From: Dicyema japonicum
Lineage: Eukaryota; Dicyemida; Rhombozoa; Dicyemidae
Assembly (NCBI GenBank): GCA_011109175.1
Contig: RDEW01000001.1
Location: 1,564,360-1,628,359, forward strand
Length of the DNA: 64,000 nt
Direction: 5' to 3'
Below the pieces are notes generated by a model, which was given only the letters and a program-made list of their open reading frames with translations, searched no databases and was not told where the DNA came from. Position 1 is the stretch's first letter; the number at the start of each line of letters is the position of its first letter. Shown here in pieces: positions 19,385 to 30,429 of this stretch. The translations under genes and the position numbers were made by a program.

Positions 19385-22294
19385 TGAGCCGGAATAGTCG
19401 GGTGAACTGGTGACGTGGCTCTTGAACTCAATGTCTGGAAAACACAGTATCAAGCCATTGGACTTCTCCCTTCTCACGTTTAACGTCAGTGGACTCTCTA
19501 GTGTTTGGAAACGGAAGGAACTGGTCGAGGATCTTTCAAAATACAAGATTTCAATCGCCTGCCTTCAGGAGACCAAACATATCAACGGGATCGAAGAACA
19601 ACATGGAACTTTCGACTAATCTTCCTTCCAGGTGGAAACAAGCACTATGGGCTAGGATTTGCAGTTAGGAATGATCTATCAAAGAGAGTCTGCCGATATC
19701 ACAGCGTAAATGATAGAATCGGGGTGTTGCAATTGAAACTGGATGACCTCAACCCGTCGAAGAAAGATCTAACTATAATAAACGTTTACGCTCCTCACAG
19801 TGGATGGCTTAATAAAAACCCTGAGGAGATTGATGACTTTTACACTAGTCTTTCTGCCGTGTTCTCCAAGTATGCTCTCTCAACATTAGTAATGATCGCA
19901 GGAGACCTAAATGCGAAAGCTGGCACCCAGGTTACGACCTATGAGACATTCATGGGAAGGCATGGTAGGGGAAAAAAATCTTCCGGGAACTCTACTAGCT
20001 AACTTCTGTCAAACGAACAACCTATTTTTATGCAATACAGCCTTCATGCATCCAGCCAGATATGAATCAACGTGGTCGGGACACAGAACAAATCTCGAAG
20101 GGCGAGTGATAAATATGTACAACCAGATCGACTATATCATATCCAGGATAAAAGATCGAGGGAATTATACTTGATGCACGAGCTTATGGTGGATCGATTA
20201 TCGACAGCGACCACAAAATGGTTATTGCTAGACTTTCTCTAAAGAGATTTATGGTACTACAAAGAACGAAATGAAGCACATTGAAACCACAGAACCCAAC
20301 TATAGACGTTATAATTTGGAATCCTTAATCAGTCAATCAGAAGGTGCCCTAGCATTCAAAGAATATCTGGATGCAGAACTAGAAAACATGCCTACAGATT
20401 TGCCGCCCGAAAAATCCTGGGATTTTGTGGAGCAGTCAATACATAAAGGAGCCAATCTGCATCTATTGAAAGAAAATGAGAAAATCCCATCGCACAATGA
20501 AATTTACACGATGAAAGAATTTACCAATAAACAGAAGACCATATGGAAGCTATATCAAAATACTGACGATTCGAACGTAAAATCAAAATTGCGGCTAGAG
20601 TGAAAGACTATCAAAGCAAAAATAAGAAAAACTATACGCCAGCATAACAGAAATAGAACACTGGACCAGATTAAGAAGATAGAATCTCTCAAGGACAACG
20701 CTAGATTCTACGAGGCTGTGAAACAGATGAAAGGAAAGAGACCCCATCAACCGATAATGATAAGAGATGACAAAGGAACGCAGATTGTGGATCAAAGGAA
20801 GTGACGGAAATTATCGCTGCCCACTTTGGAAAACTTTTCAATCCAAGGAACGACACTATCATCTTAGAACGAGGAAAATTGGACGAGGAAATCACATCAT
20901 ATGAAGTTGAACTTGCGAGTTCCAAGTTGAAAAACAACAGGACTCCTGGCCCCGACGGACTTGGTGATGAATTCTTCAAATATGGAACCCAAAAGCTGTA
21001 TGAATGCATCGGTAGGATCCTGAATGAAATGCACTATTATTGTAACACCCTGATCCTGGGATAGGGTATCTTGATACCTGTACAGAAGGCGAATGAACCA
21101 AGATCTAAGGTGGAGAACCTCCGTCCAGTCATATTAATGAATTTACTTCGAAAAATTTTGGCAAACATAACATTATAAAGGATGGAAGGACGCCTAGATA
21201 CATTTCTGTTGCTATACCACAGCGGATTCCGAAAAGGAAGATCTACTTCCGATGTTTTGTGGTCCCACAAGTGGAGATCTGCGGCCGTTCAAAAGTTCAA
21301 AATTTCTACAACCATCCTCGGAATCAACATCAACTGTAAGAGTCGGGGGAGCCTTGTCTCGCCGATTTGAGACGACTGTTGGCACTTCACAGGGAGACCC
21401 ATTATCACCTATACTTTTTGTCATATACCTTGAAGCTGCTTTACGGGAGTCAAAACCGATAATGGGTAAAAAGACAAACATTATTGCGTATGCTGACGAC
21501 GTAGACTTTATTTCAAAGACAAAATACCGCTCACCCGCTTGATGGAAGAAGTGCCTGGAAGACTAGCCGAATGATTCCTAACAGTAAATCCGGGCAAGAC
21601 TGAGGTAACTGAACTCAAGAGGGAAGAAACAAGGACGGAGGAGTACTGGCGCAAGTGCAAAAAGCTTGGCTCCCTCCTAGGAGACCATGAAGAAATTACA
21701 AGAAGGAAAACCCTAGCACAAACTGCCCTCTCCAGATTAAAGAACACCTGGCTCCACAAAAAAGGCCTTGACATTACAACAAAAACTCGATTATACAACT
21801 CGCTAGTGAAACCCATACTACTGTATAACGCTGGTACCTGGGCCTGCTCAAGAAATGAACTGAAGAGGCTTAATGCGTTTCATAGAGACCAACTACGGCA
21901 TATGATGTTCGAAAGAAGTGATACGAGGATGTCATCTAATCTTCTTTATAAGAGGACGAAGACCTCAGAAATTTCTAATGAGATTCTGGATACACGATGG
22001 AGGCTTTTCGGCCATATTCTGCGACTGGACCTAGATGCTCCCGCGAACGTAGTTATGGAGGATTACTTCATGTTGGAGGCTCCCCGTTTCCGTGGTCGCC
22101 CAAGGACGACACTGGCAGTCGTTCTCGAAGAGGACCTCAAAGAAATATGACGGCATCTTGGAAGTGGAGAGGATCTTGACTGGTTGTGCACTGCTGCTTT
22201 GAATAGGAGGAAGTGGATGAAACTAACCAGTGATTTGCTAACTCGTGTTGCACATGCTTTGTCAAGTCCTATGACATAGCGATATGGCTTATAA
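19385..22294 (+). mobile_element. RTE-like LINE, nearly full length, with (TAA)n-type 3' end
   Basis: The 5' end carries CTGGTGACGTGGCTC just before the first ATG. The endonuclease begins FSLLTFNVSGLSSVWKRKEL and continues ISIACLQETKHI, HYGLGFAVRNDLSKRV, TIINVYAPHSGW, MIAGDLNAKAG and YNQIDYIIS. The linker has RTPGPDGLGDEFFKYG. The RT shows SGFRKGRSTSDVLW, GTSQGDPLSPILFVIYLEAA and IAYADDVDFISK (intact YADD). The end of the protein reads MMFERSDTRMSS, then TRWRLFGHILRLD. At least four frameshifts separate these blocks. The element ends GGCTTATAATAATAATAG, the simple TAA-type tail usual for RTE elements. Confidence 0.9.
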
Positions 22295-22305
22295 TAATAA
22301 TAGTC

Positions 22306-22375
22306 GGGTTGCATAGTGGTTAAGTGTCAGGCTTAAGTGATTTAGTTAACGGGTTCGATTCTCGCTGTTGCCTCT
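22306..22375 (+). repeat. tRNA-like sequence (pol III A and B boxes)
   Basis: GGGTTGCATAGTGGTTAAG resembles an A box, and ACGGGTTCGATTCTCG is a strong B box with a pairable T-arm. The order and spacing are tRNA-like, but I cannot fold a complete acceptor stem. It is most likely a tRNA pseudogene or a SINE head. Confidence 0.5.
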
Positions 22376-22380
22376 CACTT

Positions 22381-22481
22381 AAGAATACTTTAATTACTTA
22401 ATTATTCTTTAAGAATACTTTAATTACTTAATTATTCTTTAAGAATACTTTAATTACTTAATTATTCTTTAAGAATACTTT
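22381..22481. repeat. 30-bp palindromic tandem repeat, 3.3 copies
   Basis: Three exact copies of a 30-base unit starting AAGAATACTTTAATTACTTA and ending ATTATTCTTT lie at 22,381, 22,411 and 22,441, followed by 11 bases of a fourth. AAGAATA and TATTCTT-like arms make each unit self-complementary. The array lies between two B-box-containing sequences. Confidence 0.95.
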
Positions 22482-22482
22482 G

Positions 22483-22735
22483 ATCTCAACACCTTCTGAT
22501 GTGATCGGACTGTCGTGGGTTCGAATCCGAAAAATGGAGTTTTAGCGAAAGTTAATTCTCGTCAAAAAGATCTACTCGTGGGACGACGAGTCCTTCTGCA
22601 CGACATTTGTTGAAAAGGATCTTCCTACCTTTCCAAATCTACTGGTGAAGAAATTCCATTATGAAAACTCATCGTTAAAGAATGAAGTGATGTCCCCGAC
22701 GATAGGACGTGCGACGAAATGACAGAGTCAGAAAG
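22483..22735 (+). repeat. tRNA-derived SINE, copy 1
   Basis: The head has CTGATGTGATCGGACTGTCG followed by the B box GGGTTCGAATCC. The body has AATTCTCGTC, GGGACGACGAGTCCTTCTGC, AAATCTACTGGTGAAG and GAATGAAGTGATGTCCCCGA. The same parts in the same order occur at 47,985-48,220 (minus) and 58,190-58,400 (plus). Confidence 0.8.
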
Positions 22736-22964
22736 GGAAATTTATATACTAAAGGAGTATCTATGCAACTTTAATCCCACAAATTGTGAAAACTTGAGCA
22801 AAGACCATCCACCATGTGGCCCAGTATAGTATGGTGGTCAATAATAGTGACTCCACAAATTCCTCTAATAATAACGGAAATTAAAGCACTACCCAAGAAT
22901 GTCAGGCATCAACCCTTATATTAAAGGAATTAAACACAAATATAATAAAATTAATCAATTTTCT

Positions 22965-23960
22965 CTATTTTGTTACTCTTCCATAGTTGGGGGCACTTTT
23001 TGTAGTCTTCAATGGCGGGTCCTCACTCCTCCCAGGCATATCTGGCGTAATCTTCCCATGTAATCTCCACATTGGGTAATGCCCAGACAGGTGCTTCTCA
23101 AACACAACATAGTGTTCCACTTTTTGGCCAAATTCCGATCTCCATACATCAGCCGACCGAAACGGTCAAAAATAGCAAAGGTCAGAAAATATAACAACCC
23201 CCAACCTGAGTAGTGACCAGTCTAACGGTAACTTGCCCATAAAAATTTTCCTCCTGAAGTGCCGACATGTAGACAATGTTAATCACACGTGGGGGCTCCA
23301 CCACACTTCTAAGAGACCACATTAGCGTCTTGTGCTTGAGTCCTCCCATCATTTCCTGACAAGTAAACAAGACAGCCAACATTCATCCCCCTTTCAGTGA
23401 CTAATTGTCTCAGTTCGTCCTCATCTTTTCTGCACTAATACGATGTAAGAACCTGCAGAGAGCCTCGTGTGCCTTAATATATATTCCTGTGCAGTTTGGG
23501 GGAATTCGTTGGTTTTGAAGCCTTCGAATGACCTCAATTTGAGAAGCCCGTAATAATAAGAGCCAGTCCTTTTAGCAATTTCCCACGTGTTTTTAGCAAC
23601 CTTTCATAAACCAACGAAAGTACTTTTTTGTCGAATATTTTAGATAACTCCTTTCTTTGAACATACTCGTCAAAAATTTGTCCTAAAATACCCAAATAAG
23701 CAGACCAGAGTTGCTTGTATTAATGGGTCGGTCCTTAAATGAGCGAGGTGGGGCATGTCCAAGCTCCTTCATGACTTCCCTGTGTTTCCAGGTAGGGAGT
23801 TTAGACGCCCGAACCATTTCAGTAAAATCGGGGAGCGGTGGCTTAATTGAAATAAAGTTCATACGACAATGACCTTCCTTTTACGTAAACTCTTCCATTT
23901 TGGTAATATCACATTTAGGCCTTTTTGACGGAGAGGAAGGTGGGAGAACAAAAAAGGGAC
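22965..23960 (-). pseudogene. MRPL45: Mitochondrial ribosomal protein mL45, disrupted
   Basis: mL45 is a protein of the mitochondrial large ribosomal subunit. Minus-strand blocks in family order are FKTNEFPQTAQE, IYIKAHEALC, RKDEDELRQLVTERGMN, GLKHKTLMWSLRSVVEPP, YGQVTVRL, FAIFDRFGRLMYGDRNLAKK, VEHYVVFEKHLSGHYPMWRL and HGKITPDMPG, ending with a TAG at 22,967-22,965. Introns of 23 and 25 nt fit inside. Three defects appear. There is a one-base deficit between TAQE and IYIK. An intron near 23,188-23,210 would have to end in TG rather than AG. There is a one-base deficit in the A5 run read from 23,121-23,125. Upstream sequence to about 23,960 may be the N-terminus (e.g. SIKPPLPDFTEMVRASKLP). It is either a decayed copy or an error-containing assembly. 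Confidence 0.75.
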
Positions 23961-24300
23961 AGTATTTTTTGATGTTACCCGAACTGCCAAAGAGCACATT
24001 TATTTTAAATTTAAAACATTAATTAAAAATTAATGAATATTCAAATAATTATTAATTTATTTTAGTTAGATTTAATATACAACTTTTTTCAAGTTGTAAA
24101 GTTTGTTCCACCGGTGACAATGTCGTTACCTGGCGACGAGTTATGGAATCGACCTCAACTTACTGGACAACGTCCTCTGTATCACTTTTCTTTGGTGAAG
24201 GTTCCGCTGTCACTTATCCCGATCACGGATTTAATTAGTTTGATTTTACCCTTGGTCTTTGGAAAACTTTTATTTATTATTATACTTTGTGGACAGGATA
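23961..24300. other. Spacer, no gene recognised
   Basis: AT-rich DNA to about 24,100. An open plus-strand stretch at 24,114-24,300 resembles nothing I know. Confidence 0.45.
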
Positions 24301-24301
24301 G

Positions 24302-25920
24302 GTGCGAGTAATCAATGACATCCTTGGCAGAATAATTATCGATGAAAAGGACAAAGCAGCTACTATATCTGCTTATTACTATCATATGCTCAACTGGGAC
24401 AACGAAATAGGCTATAAATTTGGTGCACAAGTCAACCATGGTTTGGACATCCCAATAAACACACAAGAAACACTGGATCAATTAAAAAATTGAAAAATGA
24501 CTATAAAGTATGCCCCAGTGAAGTTGGTAACAATCATTACCAATATACTCAACAAAATATTTGAAGAAAACACTACGTTAGACATTGGCAAGGGTTGGTT
24601 AATTCCACTGCAAAAACCGGGAAAACCCAAAGGGCCCCTTTCCAACCTAAGACCAATCATCCTACTAACTACACTGCGAAAAATCTTGTCAATATTACAT
24701 TGGAAAGAATCAAAGACAAGGTGGAGTATTTTCTGTCACCAGGACAAAGTGGTTTCCGGTCAGGCAGATCCACTGCCGATGTCATTTGGACACACAGATG
24801 GTCAAGTGCTCTATGCCAAAAATATAAAAAGTGCATAGATGTTCTCGGAATAGACATGTCCAGAGCGTTTGACTCAGTTCATAGAGGCAAACTTCTTGAA
24901 GTACTCACAAGCTTCGTAACAACGGATGATGTCAAAATTATACAAAAACTACTGCAGAATACGCAACTAGCAACCAAACTCGGAAAAACTACTTCAGAAT
25001 TCTTTTATACTTCACGTGGAATTCCGCAAGGAGACTCTTTGTCACCAGTTCTATTCATAATCTACCTGGAGGCTGCACTGAGAGATTTCAGGCCTTTAAT
25101 TGAGAACAACAAAATAATCGAGTTAATATATGCAGACGATCTTGACTTTGTTTCTGAAGATGTTGAAATTCTTCATCACGTTCTCAAGAACTTACCAAAT
25201 GCCTTTTCTAAATGGTTCTTAGTTGTCAACCAAGACAAAACTGAATATACAAAACTTGTACGAGTTGTACGCACTTACGATGAATCATGGAGAAGGCATA
25301 AAAAAGTTGGTTCACTACTTGGAGACTCAGAAGATGTTACCCACAGAAAAATCCTTTCCACTGCTGCATATAAAAAATTCTTAACTATCTGGCGTTCTAA
25401 GAAGAGCATAACTACGAATACAAAGCTAAAATTGTATAAAACATTCGTGGTTCCAGTCCTGACATACAACTGTGGGACATGGGGGATTACGAAACGGGAA
25501 ATGGACAATCTGGATCAATTTCATAGAAATCAACTAAGAAACATCTTGAGAATACATTTCCCGAAAAAGATATCAAATTCAGAACTGTACAAAAGATGTG
25601 GCTTAAGGCCATTATCAGAGGAGATTCTCAAGGCTAGGTGGAGACTTTTTGGTCACATCTTACGAATGGATATGTTGACTCCACCAAACATTGCAATGGA
25701 GAACTATTTCGCACAACTGAAGGGATCATTCCGTGGCAGGCCTAGAGTGACGTTGCCTTCAGTACTAAATGATGACCTAATCCGAATAAACAAAACTCTA
25801 CGAAATGGTGAAGATCTTGACTCACTACGAGCAATGGCCCGGAACAGGGGAACATGGAAGAGAATGTGTGGGAGGATACTGGACGACAAGGGGAACTTAA
25901 TTAATCTAATTAATTTTTGA
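24302..25920 (+). mobile_element. RTE-like LINE, 5'-truncated, with an intact 441-codon RT frame
   Basis: The copy starts within the linker (VINDILGRIIIDEKDKAA). After a frame change near 24,600 a single frame runs from about 24,595 to the TGA at 25,918-25,920. It includes GQSGFRSGRSTADVIWTHRW, DMSRAFDSVHRGKLLEV, GIPQGDSLSPVLFIIYLEAA, LIYADDLDFVSEDVEIL with intact catalytic Asp residues, and the RTE C-terminus FHRNQLRNILRIHFPKKI, RWRLFGHILRMD and MARNRGTWKRM. The intact RT suggests recent origin. The missing endonuclease means it cannot insert by itself. Confidence 0.92.
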
Positions 25921-27355
25921 TTTCCCGGGAGTGCTTAAAAAAATAGAGGGCAGAAGAAGGAGATCTTATCCCTCATAGAGAAGACTAGGAGAGCAACAAT
26001 TAAGCTTTCCTTAAACAAAAAACTGAAAGACTGTCTAAGCGAAGACGAAACCAAGCTGTTAGAACGATTAGCAAGATTGTGGAGGATCGGATCAATGGTT
26101 TCAGGAGATCAAAGATCCAGGACACGTATATAAAGCTGGTAGAAACGTATGAAAAAAAATAAAAAAAGAAGTAAGGGTCCAGGTGTGGAGTCCAAGCCTT
26201 ATGGTAGGACTCAGATGTAATACCCTCCAGAAAACTCCTTAACTCTTTTGTTAATAAATCGTTATTATTATAGAGGGCCAATGGCCATCATTTAATTAAA
26301 ATGTGCTGTCAAATTGTTGTCTTTACTGTATTCACTCTCAATTGACGTCTATACTACTGAATTCACTATAACTCTATACTGACCGACTAACAAAAAGATT
26401 TGGTAGAAGTATGCTGACTAATCTGGAAAGGTCTCAAATACAAACTCAGAGAACGATATTTTTGGTGAACGATCATCTAAAAGAGAATCTCAGTTTAATG
26501 AAATTTCCTAAATTGATGCTTTCCGTGAGAGATAATTAAGAAATTCAGTATCAAGTGGAACTGGTTATCGACTTAGAAGAGGTTGAGAACTATATATGAA
26601 ATTTTGCTAATCAATTCACGGTTAACGAAGGGTCCGGAGTTGGAAAAGGTTAAAAGTTCATTTCCATAAAGTTAGATATAAATGACATATTAGGAATCAA
26701 ACCACGATGTTGCATCAATTTGCATCATCAGGAGCCGGTAAAGGTTTCATCAGCTGTGGAGAAGGCTAAAGGAAGGAATACCTAAGACTTATTGACCAGA
26801 GATTGCCGTCGAGACCAAAATGGTTTGCAGGAGATTTGGACGAAATAGGAAACAAATTATATAGCAATTAATCATGCAGGCACAGGGCCAAGTGGTATTC
26901 GATCTTAATAAGTCAAGGGATTTCTCTGGTGCTTGTCAGAGAAACAGCCCTTTCATAAAAAATGGATTATTTTGAATGTTATACAAATTTTTTACTTCTT
27001 AACAGTTTAAAAAATCACTTTATAAAGATAAAAGGGTCACGAGCACGGCGGGCAACGCAACCCAACACAAAAAATTTGCTTCCGGAATCTCTTGATAGCG
27101 ATTCCGTGCAAGTAGAGTAGACATGCAAACCACGAGGTTAAAGCCCTTTTTTGCTGGGAAGGTTTTGGAAATTAATGTAATATTTCAAAAATATTAAATA
27201 AATAATGATTTTTAGAATCCTTATATTTTATTATTATAATATTTAATATATTCTTTCTGTATTTGTTCATAGTAATAAATAATAAATAAATATTTTAAAA
27301 CTATTTTCTCTTTAGTAGGTGTTCGATTTAAAGATTTGACGAAGAGACGCACTTT
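25921..27355. other. No gene recognised
   Basis: Mostly AT-rich non-coding DNA with long A/T runs at 27,170-27,300. Short open stretches on the minus strand at 26,000-26,280 look like chance. No transposon motif is seen. Confidence 0.5.
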
Positions 27356-27359
27356 TTGT

Positions 27360-28610
27360 CCGGACATTCAAAATTATGGCGGATCGGTATGTTGCCTGCA
27401 GGAAACTTAGAAGGCAGACGGATTGTACGAGGAGCATGGAAAATGTGTTAATGCTGCTTCATTCGGATTCGAGACACTATGGTCAAGAATTTGCTATATT
27501 GTTACATGTTTGTACAATACTGGAAATTTACTGACAGGATCTGTGTATTGCAATTAAAAATGGATCACGAAGAACTTGATCATTAATTCGGAAGACCTTG
27601 ATCATTTCCAGTCTCTCCAGAACAGAATAAAGAAACTCAACATAAACTGGGAAAAAATGCTGAACTATAATAATAGAAAAACTCCACCAGAATGTATAAT
27701 CCAATGCGGATGATAAACCGCAGAAAGCTGGTACAAAAAATACAAAAAAATAAACCTTTGGACGCTAAAGGAAAAATTCTAATATCCCCCATCGACCGAG
27801 TAGAATTCATAGCGGCCTTTGAAAATCTCCTAAATGCTCATGGAAAAACTTACGATTATGTACATGGGCATTCCACACAATCAGAAAAATCAATTACCTT
27901 TGAGCAAGTCGTAAGAGCAATGGACGAACTGTAAAATAATAGTTCCCCCGGACAAGATAACATCAACTCAGAGTTCCTAAAATATGGACCCCTATGTTTG
28001 CCAGAAAGGAATACCTATGTTTGGCTTGGACTACCAATCCCTTCCAGAAACCAAACAAGCCAGCTGGTCCAGTGTAAACCTACGTCCGATGATCTCGCTC
28101 AATACTCTACATAAAGTCTAGGCATTGGTTACACTGAACCGCGTTAAAGATCGAGTGGACGACTATTTCGCACAAAGTCATAGTGGATTCAGGACAGGTA
28201 GATCAACCACGGATATAGTATGGAGCCACAAGTGACGCTGCGATGTAAACCAAAGATACCAAAACAAAACTACAATCCTTGTAGAAGAATTCATCTATGC
28301 TGACGACGTCGACTTCACATCGAGAGATGGATCATCCTTTAATCGCCTATTGGAAGTAGCTCCAAATGAATCCACAAAATGGTACCTAACCATGAATGCT
28401 CGCAAATCGGAAATAGTTGACAGCGGAAGAATGGAAGGAAGATCGGATGAACAATGGAGAAAGGCCAATAAGCTTTAATCCTTATTTGGAGACAGTGAGG
28501 ACATTGTTCGAAGAAACTGGATGACTTGAGAGAGGTTGCGCATGACCGCGGAAGGTGGAATCGCTTAGTTTGTTTGATAGTTTCTAACACCACGCGGGTG
28601 AAACTACATT
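27360..28610 (+). mobile_element. Heavily decayed RTE-like LINE
   Basis: Scattered RTE blocks occur in order: SDSRHYGQEFAI near 27,470, FENLLNAHGKTYDYVHGHS, SPGQDNINSEFLKYGP, QSHSGFRTGRSTTDIVWSHK, FIYADDVDFTSRDG, KWYLTMNARKSEIVD and LDDLREVAHDRGRWNRL near 28,520. The internal RT between about 28,260 and 28,290 is deleted and many frames are broken. It is an old copy. Confidence 0.82.
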
Positions 28611-29045
28611 ATGGTTTTTCGTATGCTGCTTTAATAATAGCTAGACACCTATGCAGGCTTCACGTGGTCTAGCTCCTGTGGAGGGCCAGTCGCAAGTAGA
28701 GTTATTTCTTCCTCATTAGCAAGTTCTTCCAGTTTTTTTTGGTACACATCCAAAACAGGATTTTGCATGATATCTTCATTAGCAAATGAATCAAGACATT
28801 TTATTTCCCTGTCTTTTTGAAACTATTTTTTATTGTGCCTTCTTTTATTTTATTCCATGCGTGAAATAACTTCCGTAAATTCACTAAAAAAAATTTTCAT
28901 AAAGTTCTTGATTATTCCTACATCCGACGATCTCGATGAACAAGGAGAACTTGTGAAAAAGAGGGGACCTTGGATGATACTGGTTCAAAGAGTGGTTGGC
29001 GCGCCACAAAGGAACCTTAATTGACTTTTTGAAGCAGTCTTATAT
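28611..29045. other. Spacer, no gene recognised
   Basis: Low-information DNA. A plus-strand open stretch at 28,833-29,024 shows no similarity I know. Confidence 0.45.
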
Positions 29046-29049
29046 AAGA

Positions 29050-30400
29050 CGATTAACAGAGAGCAGTTTGACTGGCTTACCTTTATAAACTGTCATTCTG
29101 GAAGCAAGATCTAAGACTGTTCAAAAGACCCACCAGTTAAACCAGTGGTCATGGGAGGATGGTTCTAGTCATTTGTCTCAAAAGGGCAGGAAGATTTTCT
29201 CCAAAATTAAGACTCCACATAAAATCGCTGAACAATAAAATAATTGCTAAAGAATTCAAAATACAGAGAACAAAATGTACACGTGTTCTTCGGCCCTCAA
29301 CCGCAATAATTCGACAGTCAAAGTCGAAAAATAATTAGTAACATTTCAAGGGCAGTTGAAAGGCTATACGACAACTGCAGCCAAAGGGACCTAAATGCAT
29401 GGCAAAATACTATGTAAAAATCTCGCACAAAGACTATAGAAAGACGGAAGCATTATTAAGAAAACCCAAAAGGGGATTCATTGTCATCTTACTTTTCTGA
29501 AAAAGAAGTGAAGGAAATCCTGAGACAGACCAGGTTAACACATTCACATAGGCCCGATGAGATTACTACCATACTTCTGAAAAATCTGGGTACCGAGGGA
29601 ATTTCAACATCTCTATAATTGGTCTATAAATTACAATTCGATTCCTAGCAAACATCTGGCCCATATTGAAAACGGGAAAACCGAAAAAGGACCCGACTTT
29701 CTTCAGACCAGTTTCACTTCCTTCCAAAATATTGGAAAAGCTCGTCTTTTTGAACATCAAGGACTTTATTCTGACAGACAGTTCAAGCATGGATTTAACA
29801 AAGACCGCTCAATCACCAGTCATCTAATCTCCCTGAGCTACATCATTCACTCTAGCTTCTTCAGCAAACCCAGTTATCAGGAGACCGTTCTAGGCACAGT
29901 GGATATATGTAAAACCTTCGACGATCTTCTCTTGGCTTATGCAAACGACATTGTTTTAGCATCACGGGATTAAAACGCCCAGGTAGCCACGGAGAGACTA
30001 CGACGTCGCCTGAACCGTTTACTTTTGTGGCTGATCGAAAACTGACTGACAATCAGCCCTGAGACATCCATTACATCCCTATTCACCTCGGACAAAAAAT
30101 GTCAAATAAGTCAATTGAAATAGAAGTGGATGGGAAAGCATTGCCATTCAAGAAATGACAAAAAATCCCGGGAGTGATCTTCAATACATATTGAAGATCA
30201 CATTTCCCATGCATGTGCCTCATGGGGCCATCGATCTCTTGGACTAATGCTTAGAAAATTGAGGTACTTAAAAATGCTTTTGAAGTGACAAAGAAGTGGT
30301 CTAATGATGAAAAGAACATGATGCCGACACCAAAGGAGATCCTAATCCGAAGGGTTAATAATAATAATAATTTAAATTATAATTAATATAATAAAACCAA
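29050..30400 (+). mobile_element. Decayed CR1/Jockey-like LINE, RT to C-terminus
   Basis: Blocks in family order are FSEKEVKEILRQTRL and RPDEITTILLKNLG near 29,500, KILEKLVFLNIKDF near 29,730, YANDIVLASRD near 29,940 (catalytic YADD changed to YAND), and IEVDGKALPFKK with KIPGVIFNTY near 30,150. The copy ends GAAGGGTTAATAATAATAAT at about 30,346, matching the family tail. Many stops and frameshifts mark it as old. Confidence 0.8.
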
Positions 30401-30429
30401 TAATAAAATAAATAATTGTAATTATTAGA

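Noticed and set aside
22306-22375. Possible functional tRNA gene
   Set aside because: A and B boxes are present, but no 7-bp acceptor stem can be formed and a SINE lies next to it. Called tRNA-like repeat instead.
22381-22481. CRISPR-like array
   Set aside because: The 30-bp units are directly adjacent with no spacers, and the DNA is eukaryotic.
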